Shown piece by piece: positions 53,951 to 63,617 of a DNA stretch of 64,000 nt. The DNA is from Portulaca oleracea (lineage: Eukaryota; Streptophyta; Magnoliopsida; Caryophyllales; Portulacaceae): NCBI GenBank assembly GCA_029582165.1, contig CM055868.1:22443891-22507890 (forward strand). Direction: 5' to 3'. The notes under the pieces are model-generated. The model ran no database searches. It was given only the letters and a program-made list of their open reading frames with translations, and was not told the DNA's origin. Numbering within the stretch: position 1 is the stretch's first letter; each line of letters opens with the position of its first letter. A program made the translations under genes and the position numbers.

Positions 53951-54945
53951 ATGGATGGTCACGATGACTCCGATCGAGAGGAATCAAGCCACCGGGGTAG
54001 CCCTCGACATCAGGCTCTCGAGAACCGACTTGCCACCCATGGCGAACGGTTCACCTCCATCGATCGCACTCTTAATGCCATCATGGTACGGCTGGACAAC
54101 CTCGTCTAAGAGCGTCCGGTTCCACCTCGAGTTGAACGTTCGAGGCGCGCACAAAGTCCTAACCGTCCTCCTCCCTCTTACGAGTCGAGTGACGATGATA
54201 GAGGCTCACTACGACGCCAACATCGACGGGAAGCGGTTGAGAAACCCCCATGGGATGAATTCTATGATACCAAGATCAAGATTCCGGAATTCAATGGCAA
54301 TACCGACCCCGAAGAATATCTTGAATGGGTCCAAATATTGGATAGGTATTTTGAAGCTGCGGATTATAGTGATGAACAAGCCTTCAAGATTGCGAGGTTG
54401 AAACTCACCAAGGGTGCATCCTTTTGGTTTAAGAATGTCAAGGCACAAAGAGCTAAGGAGGGTCGAGCAAAAGTTACCTCATGGACAAAGCTAAAGCGAT
54501 TAATGAATCGACGATTCTTGCCTAGTACTTACAAGCGAGACCATGAACTCATTTCATCACTTGATGGGCAAAAAGAGAGGATTCCTCCCGAGAAAAGCCA
54601 TTCCACTGTTCCCCACTAACGGCCTTTATGTCCCAAAAATGTGTCAAATGTAGACGTGTGGGACATGATGCTTTGCAATGCCCGACAATGGCTATGGTTG
54701 AAACTTGGATTGCAGAATCCATTGGTGTGGAAGAGCATACAGGTGACATGGTAGAAGGTGTTGATGAGAAAAACGTTGAGAAAGAGAAAAGTTCAATGAA
54801 CGGGGTTATTGTCATTGAGGCCGTTGAAGGGAAACCACTTGAGCTACTTGAAGTACATAGTGATCTTGATAAAGTTCCAAGCCAAGACGTGGTTGAGAAC
54901 ATCGATCTTGCCCTTCCTCTTATCCGTGTTGAAGAGGCCCAATAA
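53951..54945 (+). pseudogene. C2 gag, unit 1 (frameshifted)
   Basis: Same start (MDGHDDSDREESSHRGSPRH) as unit 2. A stop at 54106-54108 (GTC TAA) and a small deletion near 54570 split the frame into 53951-54106, 54338-54619 and 54628-54945; otherwise the protein matches unit 2. The knuckle reads CVKCRRVGHDALQC. Confidence 0.88.
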
Positions 54946-56154
54946 GAAGCTCCTTTGGGGTTATCATTACCACAAGCCAAGGGATTAAACAACAATGGTG
55001 GTGACTCCTATTTCCTTCCACCCACGGGCACCCAAATTCTTCTCCATGGTAAGAGCAAGGTAACCGAAGACTCTCCTTTGAAATTTATTGAATCATGCTT
55101 GAAAGATGTACGATGTGGTGTAGAGTCTTTGGGTGAGTCGTGCATGATCTTTGGGAGACATTGGTTGTTTGATGATGTTAGTTGGCGTGATAAGTTATAT
55201 GATGATTATGTGGTGTCGAAGTTGGATGATTCTCTACACTGGAAGTGGATTGTTAAGAATGTTGGTGATCCTTTGGTGTCTAGTGACAAATTTGGGTTTG
55301 ATGGAGCTATGATTCTAGTTCCACCAATGTGTATGGGCTCGTTATTTGTGTCATCCCTCAATGGATATTGTTTGGATGTTGGTCGTAGTGACATGAACTC
55401 TTTGAATGGGTCATATATGTTATTTGGTCGACATTGGTTGTTCGAGAAGTCTATTGGGATGTCGAATCCGTCTTTGTTCCTTACACTCTTGATGCTTTCA
55501 CTACCCCGAGGCCATGTTGATGCTTTTATGGCCCTCGTTTGGTGTTTCATACACCGTGTCTTTCCCATGTCTTTGAAACCACCATTAACCCACAAAAGCA
55601 AAACCTGGGTGGGAAGTGAGTTGAGGAACCTCCTATCGAGCGAAACACAGGGTGAGTGTGCTCTTGGTGAGGGCAAGCGATCCATAGCTTTGTCTTTGCC
55701 GGGATGCAAGCTTAGTAAGGTTGAGCGATCCTTAGCTCCACAAAAATTTCCAACCTCCCTCCCTTGTCCCTCACCCTTGCCCACAACTCCTACCGAGCGC
55801 CGCATAGAGTCTCCCATTGTTGAGCCATGCTCAATCGCTCCCGAGCCTCGCCATGGAGTAGAGCTGCATGAGTCCACGTCCATGACTACTCACCCGAGTT
55901 CCATTACTTCCACATCGAGATTGAACGAGGAAAAGGTTATTTCAGTTAGCCTTGAACCCGAGCTCTCATGTGACGAATTCCTTGGTTCTTTCAACAAGTT
56001 GATGGGTGCTAGCCATGTTCGGGTCCTTCGTGATGTCGACTTGGCCCCTCCTTTCCACCGGAATTGCTACATTTTTGAGAAGGACGGGTTGCTGAGTGTC
56101 ACTCTACTTTGTCATTGGAATACTTGCTCTTGGGTCTGCATGGATACCCGTTAA
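54946..56154 (+). CDS. ORFX, unit 1 (unknown protein)
   Basis: Follows gag in the same frame after the single TAA at 54943-54945 and is open to 56154; the first ATG is at 54955 (MGLSLPQAKG, 399 codons). It is nearly identical to unit 2 until ~56100, where a small change (CTTTGTCATTGG versus CTTTGGCTGTTGG) shifts the frame and ends the protein early (HWNTCSWVCMDTR). See unit 2 for domain description. Confidence 0.7.
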   Translation, partial: EAPLGLSLPQAKGLNNNGGDSYFLPPTGTQILLHGKSKVTEDSPLKFIESCLKDVRCGVESLGESCMIFGRHWLFDDVSWRDKLYDDYVVSKLDDSLHWKWIVKNVGDPLVSSDKFGFDGAMILVPPMCMGSLFVSSLNGYCLDVGRSDMNSLNGSYMLFGRHWLFEKSIGMSNPSLFLTLLMLSLPRGHVDAFMALVWCFIHRVFPMSLKPPLTHKSKTWVGSELRNLLSSETQGECALGEGKRSIALSLPGCKLSKVERSLAPQKFPTSLPCPSPLPTTPTERRIESPIVEPCSIAPEPRHGVELHESTSMTTHPSSITSTSRLNEEKVISVSLEPELSCDEFLGSFNKLMGASHVRVLRDVDLAPPFHRNCYIFEKDGLLSVTLLCHWNTCSWVCMDTR

Positions 56155-56203
56155 TTTTGAACCCCCAAGAGTTGTGGACAACTCTTTTCAAAGAAGGGGA
56201 GGA

Positions 56204-57316
56204 TGAAGAAGACCGGGTTCCACTCTCTCCCCTAGAGATCTCTGCCAAGCGAGCCGCTTCGACCAACTCGAACCTTGAGTTACAATTTCCGATCGCTTTT
56301 GGAGTTGGGAGGCTAGTCTCGACCATCCATTGGATGGGCCCCGGGCTCCTTAGTGGGGCCCGCCACAACACCAACCCCGAGGCATCGGACTGACCGGGCC
56401 GTCTCGAGAACAAGAGAATAGAAGGTATCGAGTGCGAGTGTTTAAAACCCGAACAATAAACTCAAGCACGCGGACGTGGCGTCGAGAGGACTGCCGCGCG
56501 AGCCACATTGGCTCGCTGAGCTGCTGCCGGATGTCATCGTGCGTGGACTTGGCGTCTTACAGCAGGGTGTCGCGACCCAGCGAGACTGCTCGACCGAGCC
56601 ACCCTTTGGCTCGCCCGAGCAGCGGTTCTACCAGGTCTTAGTCGAGCACAACACGCGACCAGATGGCCTGCTCGCCCGAGCAAGATTTTGGCTCGCCCGA
56701 GCCAGCGTTCTGTCGCGCCCGCGACCCAACCTGGCCAGCGACAGGCCAAGGAAGTCAGAGGGCCAGCTCGCCCGAGCCACCCATCTGCTCGCCCGAGCCA
56801 CTCTTCTGGACGGACGCGAATTTTCGTTATTTCTGCCTTGTTTTAGCCTAATTCCTAGTTTAGTATAAATAGCTTGTTATCTCATTTTTTCCAGGCAGCT
56901 TTTGATGAATTATGAACATGCTTATGCATTGGTTAGGGTTTCCCTAAGTTTTCTCTCAAAATCTAGATTACTTTATCCATTGATTAATGGTGGTGTTTCT
57001 AGTCATTCCTTTATTGATCATTTGGTGGATTCTTCCTTTATGATGGCCATGGTGGGGTGTTAGGCTTTGGTGGTGGAATCTCCTTTATCCAAGGTCATAT
57101 CCAATCCCTTTGGTGTTCATGGTTATCGATATTGGTTGATTTTGGTTATTATTCTTGTTATTATTTAAGTTCAAGGCTATTGTTGAGAAGTTCAAGCATG
57201 GGTGATTGAGATGTTCATCTTTCTCCCCTTATTCTATTGCTTATGGATTTCTCTCATCTCTTCTACAACAACAACTCAAGCTAAGTCTACAATCTCTCCC
57301 ACCGCGCCACGCTCCA
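56204..57316 (+). repeat. C2 LTR 2
   Basis: Starts TGAAGAAGACCGGG after GAAGGGGAGGA. TATAAATA at 56864-56871. Compared with LTRs 1 and 3 it has many one-base losses in G or C runs between 56340 and 56520. Confidence 0.92.
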
Positions 57317-57318
57317 TT

Positions 57319-57330
57319 TGGTATCAGAGG
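57319..57330 (+). promoter_or_regulatory. C2 primer-binding site (unit 2)
   Basis: TGGTATCAGAGG directly after LTR 2, showing that this LTR serves as the 5' LTR of the next unit. Confidence 0.8.
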
Positions 57331-57664
57331 ACAAGGTTATTCATCTAGCTTGAGTATTCCATTGTTCTTGCTAGTTTGTTCTCTATTGTTGGATTTTTGC
57401 TATTTTGATTGAAATATTGGTGTTCCCCAACCATTGTGACTCCAAGTGTGTTAGAGAAATTGTTATTGCTATTGTGTTTGTTGATGTTGATGCATATTGG
57501 AGCTTTGAGGAAGAGTTGGAAAGTTGTGCACACAAGGTGTTCGATAAAATGCCCAAGTGAGAAAAACACAAAGAACCCTTATCCAAACACAAGCCAACTA
57601 CAAGAAAACCCCCAAACTCCACAAAATATCCCAAACACAATCCGTCCCACACCTTTCCCTCGAT

Positions 57665-58663
57665 ATGGATGGTCACGATGACTCCGATCGAGACGAATCA
57701 AGCCACCGGGGTAGCCCTCGACATCAGGCTCTCGAGAACCGACTTGCCACCCATGGCGAACGGTTCACCTCCATCGATCGCACTCTTAATGCCATCATGG
57801 TATGGTTGGACAACCTCGTCCAAGAGCGTCCGGTTCCACCTCGAGTTGAACGTTCGAGGCGCGCACAAAGTCCTAACCGTCCTCCTCCCTCTTACGAGTC
57901 GAGTGACGATGATAGAGGCTCACTACGACGCCAACATCGACGGGAAGCGGTTGAGAAACCCCCATGGGATGAATTCTATGATACCAAGATCAAGATTCCG
58001 GAATTCAATGGCAATACCGACCCCGAAGAATATCTTGAATGGGTCCAAATATTGGATAGGTATTTTGAAGCTGCGGATTATAGTGATGAACAAGCCTTCA
58101 AGATTGCGAGGTTGAAACTCACCAAGGGTGCATCCTTTTGGTTTAAGAATGTCAAGGCACAAAGAGCTAAGGAGGGTCGAGCAAAAGTTACCTCATGGAC
58201 AAAGCTAAAGCGATTAATGAATCGACGATTCTTGCCTAGTACTTACAAGCGAGACCATGAACTCATTTCATCACTTGATGGGCAAAAAAGAAGAGAGGAT
58301 TCCTCCCGAGAAAAGCCATTCCACTGTTCCCCACTAACGGCCTTTGCGTCCCAAAAATGTGTCAAATGTAGACGTGTGGGACATGATGCTTTGCAATGCC
58401 CGACAATGGCTATGGTTGAAACTTGGATTGCAGAATCCATTGGTGTGGAAGAGCATACAGGTGACATGGTAGAAGGTGTTGATGAGAAAAACGTTGAGAA
58501 AGAGAAAAGTTCAATGAACGGGGTTATTGTCATTGAGGCCGTTGAAGGGAAACCACTTGAGCTACTTGAAGTACATAGTGATCTTGATAAAGTTCCAAGC
58601 CAAGACGTGGTTGAGAACATCGATCTTGCCCTTCCTCTTATCCGTGTTGAAGAGGCCCAATAA
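57665..58663 (+). CDS. C2 gag, unit 2 (intact)
   Basis: 332 codons from MDGHDDSDRDESSHRGSPRH; this ATG is chosen because the upstream part of the frame is leader sequence without gag similarity. Order: an acidic/Arg-rich start, a coiled segment (~20-55), Arg/Pro-rich linker, capsid-like N-terminal half (IKIPEFNGNTDPEEYLEWVQ, LTKGASFWFKNVKAQRAKEG, VTSWTKLKRLMNRRFLPSTY), then a Lys/Arg-rich stretch and one CCHC knuckle (CVKCRRVGHDALQC), ending in an acidic tail. The capsid C-terminal half present in C1 (QGxxTxxEYxxEF, LNGLDP region) is missing, so this gag is shortened by roughly 70-100 residues. The stop (CAA TAA GAA) separates it in frame from ORFX. Confidence 0.9.
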   Translation: MDGHDDSDRDESSHRGSPRHQALENRLATHGERFTSIDRTLNAIMVWLDNLVQERPVPPRVERSRRAQSPNRPPPSYESSDDDRGSLRRQHRREAVEKPPWDEFYDTKIKIPEFNGNTDPEEYLEWVQILDRYFEAADYSDEQAFKIARLKLTKGASFWFKNVKAQRAKEGRAKVTSWTKLKRLMNRRFLPSTYKRDHELISSLDGQKRREDSSREKPFHCSPLTAFASQKCVKCRRVGHDALQCPTMAMVETWIAESIGVEEHTGDMVEGVDEKNVEKEKSSMNGVIVIEAVEGKPLELLEVHSDLDKVPSQDVVENIDLALPLIRVEEAQ

Positions 58664-60034
58664 GAAGCTCCTTTGGGGTTATCATTACCACAAGCCAAGG
58701 GATTAAACAACAATGGTGGTGACTCCTATTTCCTTCCACCCACGGGCACCCAAATTCTTCTCCATGGTAAGAGCAAGGTAACCGAAGACTCTCCTTTGAA
58801 ATTTATTGAATCATGCTTGAAAGATGTACGATGTGGTGTAGAGTCTTTGGGTGAGTCGTGCATGATCTTTGGGAGACATTGGTTGTTTGATGATGTTAGT
58901 TGGCGTGATAAGTTATATGATGATTATGTGGTGTCGAAGTTGGATGATTCTCTACACTGGAAGTGGATTGTTAAGAATGTTGGTGATCCTTTGGTGTCTA
59001 GTGACAAATTTGGGTTTGATGGAGCTATGATTATAGTTCCACCAATGTGTATGGGCTCGTTATTTGTGTCATCCCTCAATGGATATTGTTTGGATGTTGG
59101 TCGTAGTGACATGAACTCTTTGAATGGGTCATATATGTTATTTGGTCGACATTGGTTGTTCGAGAAGTCTATTGGGATGTCGAATCCGTCTTTGTTCCTT
59201 ACACTCTTGATGCTTTCACTACCCCGAGGCCATGTTGATGCTTTTATGGCCCTCGTTTGGTGTTTCATACACCGTGTCTTTCCCATGTCTTTGAAACCAC
59301 CATTAACCCACAAAAGCAAAACCTGGGTGGGAAGTGAGTTGAGGAACCTCCTATCGAGCGAAACACAGGGTGAGTGTGCTCTTGGTGAGGGCAAGCGATC
59401 CATAGCTTTGTCTTTGCCGGGATGCAAGCTTAGTAAGGTTGAGCGATCCTTAGCTCCACAAAAATTTCCAACCTCCCTCCCTTGTCCCTCACCCTTGCCC
59501 ACAACTCCTACCGAGCGCCGCATAGAGTCTCCCATTGTTGAGCCATGCTCAATCGCTCCCAAGCCTCGCCATGGAGTAGAGCTGCATGAGTCCACGTCCA
59601 TGACTACTCACCCGAGTTCCATTACTTCCACATCGAGATTGAACGAGGAAAAGGTTATTTCAGTTAGCCTTGAACCCGAGCTCTCATGTGACGAATTCCT
59701 TGGTTCTTTCAACAAGTTGATGGGTGCTAGCCATGTTCGGGTCCTTCGTGATGTCGACTTGGCCCCTCCTTTCCACCGGAATTGCTACATTTTTGAGAAG
59801 GACGGGTTGCTGAGTGTCACTCTACTTTGGCTGTTGGAATACTTGCTCTTGGGTCTGCATGGATACCCGTTAATTTTGAACCCCCAAGAGTTGTGGACAA
59901 CTCTTTTCAAAGAAGGGGAGGATGAAGAAGACCGGGTTCCACTCTCTCCCCTAGAGATCTCTCGCTGCGAGCCGCTTCGACCAACTCGAACCTTGAGTTA
60001 CAATTTCCGATCGCTTTTGGAGTTGGGAGGCTAG
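58664..60034 (+). CDS. ORFX, unit 2 (longest copy, unknown protein)
   Basis: Open from directly after the gag stop; first ATG at 58673, 453 codons. I recognise no domain. Visible features: a short N-terminal region, then two copies of an FGRHWLF box about 91 residues apart (SCMIFGRHWLFDD ~62-74; SYMLFGRHWLFEK ~153-165), several Cys, a hydrophobic stretch (SLFLTLLMLSLPRGHVDAFM), a Ser/Pro/Thr-rich low-complexity part (~230-330) and a C-terminal segment (LLSVTLLWLLEYLLLGLHGY) before LWTTLFKEGEDEED. The frame crosses the polypurine tract and runs ~110 nt into LTR 3. The box resembles the LLGRPWxFD strand at the end of retropepsins in C1 and B, so ORFX may descend from the protease region, but no DTG/DGG active site is present. 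Near identity across three units supports a real frame. Confidence 0.75.
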   Translation, partial: EAPLGLSLPQAKGLNNNGGDSYFLPPTGTQILLHGKSKVTEDSPLKFIESCLKDVRCGVESLGESCMIFGRHWLFDDVSWRDKLYDDYVVSKLDDSLHWKWIVKNVGDPLVSSDKFGFDGAMIIVPPMCMGSLFVSSLNGYCLDVGRSDMNSLNGSYMLFGRHWLFEKSIGMSNPSLFLTLLMLSLPRGHVDAFMALVWCFIHRVFPMSLKPPLTHKSKTWVGSELRNLLSSETQGECALGEGKRSIALSLPGCKLSKVERSLAPQKFPTSLPCPSPLPTTPTERRIESPIVEPCSIAPKPRHGVELHESTSMTTHPSSITSTSRLNEEKVISVSLEPELSCDEFLGSFNKLMGASHVRVLRDVDLAPPFHRNCYIFEKDGLLSVTLLWLLEYLLLGLHGYPLILNPQELWTTLFKEGEDEEDRVPLSPLEISRCEPLRPTRTLSYNFRSLLELGG

Positions 60035-61028
60035 TCTCGACCATCCAATGGATGGGCCCCGGGGCTCCTTAGTGGGGGCCCGCTCACAACACCAACCCCG
60101 GAGGCATCGGGACTGGACTGGGCCGTCTCGAGAACAAGAGAATAGAAGGTATCGGGGTGCGAGTGTTTAAAAACCCGGGAACAATAAACTCAAGGCACGG
60201 ACGTGGCGTCAGAGGACCTGCTCGCCCGAGCCACACATTGGCTCGCCTGAGCCAAGCTCCTGCCGGATGTCATCGTGCGTGGACTTGGCGTCTTACAGCA
60301 GGGTGTCGCGACTGAGATCGCCGACCGAGCCACCCTTCGCTCGCCCGAGCAGCCGTTCTACCAGTCTTAGTGGAGCACAACACGCGACGGATGGCTCGCC
60401 GCCGAGCAAGATTTTGCTCGCCTGAGCCTCTGTCGCGCGACCCAACCTGGCCAGCGACAGGCCAAGGAAGTCAGAGGGCCAGCTCGCCCGAGCCACCCAT
60501 CTGCTCGCCCGAGCCACTCTTCTGGACGGACGCGAATTTTCGTTATTTCTGCCTTGTTTTAGCCTAATTCCTAGTTTAGTATAAATAGCTTGTTATCTCA
60601 TTTTTTCCAGGCAGCTTTTGATGAATTATGAACATGCTTATGCATTGGTTAGGGTTTCCCTAAGTTTTCTCAAAATCTAGATTACTTTATCCATTGATTA
60701 ATGGTGGTGTTTCTAGTCATTCCTTTATTGATCATTTGGTGGATTCTTCCTTTATGATGGCCATGGTGGGGTGTTAGGCTTTGGTGGTGGAATCTCCTTT
60801 ATCCAAGGTCATATCCAATCCCTTTGGTGTTCATGGTTATCGATATTGGTTGATTTTGGTTATTATTCTTGTTATTATTTAAGTTCAAGGCTATTGTTGA
60901 GAAGTTCAAGCATGGGTGATTGAGATGTTCATCTTTCTCCCCTTATTCTATTGCTTATGGATTTCTCTCATCTCTTCTACAACAACAACTCAAGCTAAGT
61001 CTACAATCTCCCACCGCGCCACGCTCCA
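59923..61028 (+). repeat. C2 LTR 3
   Basis: Starts TGAAGAAGACCGGG, ends ACGCTCCA; TATAAATA at 60580-60587. The hairpin block 60215-60525 is shorter than in LTR 2. Confidence 0.92.
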
Positions 61029-61374
61029 TTTGGTATCGAGGACAAGGTTATTCATCTAGCTTGAGTATTCCATCGTTCTTGCTAGTTTGTTCTCTATTGT
61101 TGGATTTTGCTATTTTGATTGAAATATTGGTGTTCCCCAACCATTGTGACTCCAAGTGTGTTAGAGAAATTGTTATTGCTATTGTGTTTGTTGATGTTGA
61201 TGCATATTGGAGCTTTGAGGAAGAGTTGGAAAGTTGTGCACACAAGGTGTTCGATAAAATGCCCAAGTGAGAAAAACACAAAGAACCCTTATCCAAACAC
61301 AAGCCAACTACAAGAAAACCCCCAAACTCCACAAAATATCCCAAACACAATCCGTCCCACACCTTTCCCTCGAT

Positions 61375-61842
61375 ATGGATGGTCACGATGACTCCGATCG
61401 AGAATCAAGCCACCGGGGTAGCCCTCGACATCAGGCTCTCGAGAACCGACTTGCCACCCATGGCGAACGGTTCACCTCCATCGATCGCATTCTTAATGCC
61501 ATCATGGTATGGTTGGACAACCTCGTCCAAGAGCGTCCGGTTCCACCTCGAGTTGAACGTTCGAGGCGCGCACAAAGTCCTAACCGTCCTCCTCTTACGA
61601 GTCGAGTGACGATAGAGGCTCACTACGACGCCAACATCGACGGGAAGCGGTTGAGAAACCCCCATGGGATGAATTCTATGATACCAAGATCAAGATTCCG
61701 GAATTCAATGGCAATACCGACCCCGAAGAATATCTTGAATGGGTCCAAATATTGGATAGGTATTTTGAAGTCGGATTATAGTGATGAACAAGCCTTCAAG
61801 ATTGCGGTTGAAACTCACCAAGGGTGCATCCTTTTGGTTTAA
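61375..61842 (+). pseudogene. C2 gag, unit 3, N-terminal part (frameshifted)
   Basis: Same start as the other units, but small deletions (near 61402, 61590, 61610, 61770 and 61806) disturb the frame; 61267-61842 shows the resulting shifted translation. Confidence 0.85.
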
Positions 61843-62671
61843 GAATGTCAAGGCACAAAGAGCTAAGGAGGGTCGAGCAAAAGTTACCTCATGGACAAAG
61901 CTAAAGCGATTAATGAATCGACGATTCTTGCCTAGTACTTACAAGCGAGACCATGAACTCATTTCATCACTTGATGGGCAAAAAAGAAGAGAGGATTCCT
62001 CCCGAGAAAAGCCATTCCACTGTTCCCCACTAACGGCCTTTGCGTCCCAAAAATGTGTCAAATGTAGACGTGTGGGACATGATGCTTTGCAATGCCCGAC
62101 AATGGCTATGGTTGAAACTTGGATTGCAGAATCCTTTGGTGTGGAAGAGCATACAGGTGACATGGTAGAAGGTGTTGATGAGAAAAACGTTGAGAAAGAG
62201 AAAAGTTCAATGAACGGGGTTATTGTCATTGAGGCCGTTGAAGGGAAACCTCTTGAGCTACTTGAAGTACATAGTGATCTTGATAAAGTTCCAAGCCAAG
62301 AGGTCGTTGACAACATCGATCTTGCCCTTCCTCTTATCCGTGTTGAAGATGCCCAAGAAGAAGGTCCTTTGGGGTTATCATTACCACAAGCCAAGGGATT
62401 AAACAACAATGGTGGTGACTCCTATTTCCTTCCACCCACGGGCACCCAAATTCTTCTCCATGGGAAGAACAAGGTAACCGAAGACTCTCCTTTGAAATTT
62501 ATTGAATCATGCTTGAAAGATGTACGATGTGGTGTAGAGTCTTTGGGTGAGTCGTGCATGATCTTTGGGAGACATTGGTTGTTTGATGATGTTAGTTGGC
62601 GTGATAAGTTATATGATGATTATGTGGTGTCGAAGTTGGATGATTCTCTACAATCGGAAGTGGATTGTTAA
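61781..62671 (+). pseudogene. Unit 3 gag C-terminus fused in frame to ORFX
   Basis: Open without a stop from LTKGASFWFKNVKAQRAKEG through the knuckle and acidic tail into GLSLPQAKGLNNNGGDSYFL. The stop codon that separates gag and ORFX in units 1 and 2 (GCC CAA TAA GAA) is here GCC CAA GAA GAA. The frame then ends at SLQSEVDC because of a single-base insertion near 62650. Confidence 0.88.
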
Positions 62672-63493
62672 GAATGTTGGTGATCCTTTGGTGTCTAGTG
62701 ACAAATTTGGGTTTGATGGAGCTATGATTCTAGTTCCACCAATGTGTATGGGCTCGTTATTTGTGTCATCCCTCAATGGATCTTGTTTGGATGTTGGTCG
62801 TAGTGACATGAACTCTTTGAATGGGTCATATATGTTATTTGGTCGACATTGGTTGTTCGAGAAGTCTATTGGGATGTCGAAACCGTCTTTGTTCCTTACA
62901 CTCTTGATGCTTTCACTACCCCGAGGCCATGTTGATGCTTTTATGGCCCTCGTTTGCGTTTCATACACCGTGTCTTTCCCATGCCTTTGAAACCACCATT
63001 AACCCACAAAAGCAAAACCTTGGTGGGAAGTGAGTTGAGGAACCTCCTATCGAGCGAAACACAGGGTGAGTGTGCTCTTGGTGAGGGCAAGCGATCCATA
63101 GCTTTGTCTTTGCCGGGATGCAAGCTTAGTAAGGTTGAGCGATCCTTAGCTCCACAAAAATTTCCAACCTCCCTCCCTTGTCCCTCACCCTTGCCCACAA
63201 CTCCTACCGAGCGCCGCATAGAGTCTCCCATTGTTGAGCCATGCTCAATCGCTCCCAAGCCTCGCCATGGAGTAGAGCTGCATGAGTCCACGTCCATGAC
63301 TACTCACCCGAGTTCCATTACTTCCACATCGAGATTGAACGAGGAAAAGGTTATTTCAGTTAGCCTTGAACCCGAGCTCTCATGTGACGAATTCCTTGTT
63401 GCTTTCAACAAGTTGATGGGTGCTAGCCATGTTCGGGTCCTTCGTGATGTCGACTTGGCCCCTCCTTTCCACCGGAATTGCTACATTTTTTAG
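62672..63493 (+). pseudogene. ORFX, unit 3, C-terminal part
   Basis: Continues ORFX in shifted frames: 62565-62990 covers the second FGRHWLF box, a one-base loss near 62955 shifts the frame again, and 62954-63493 carries the Ser/Pro-rich part, ending at a stop after HRNCYIF where the other units have a Glu codon. Confidence 0.8.
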
Positions 63494-63617
63494 AAGGACG
63501 GGTTGCTGAGTGTCACTCTACTTTGGTCATTGGAATACTTGCTCTTGGGTCCGCATGGATACCCGTTAATTTTGAACCCCAAGAGTTGTGGACAAATCTT
63601 TTCAAAGAATGGGAGGA

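Noticed and set aside
55206..55883. Open frame of 225 codons on the minus strand opposite ORFX (repeated at 58924-59601 and 62648-63297)
   Set aside because: It mirrors the plus-strand ORFX frame codon for codon and has no start context, promoter or family likeness; the plus frame is longer and continuous with gag.
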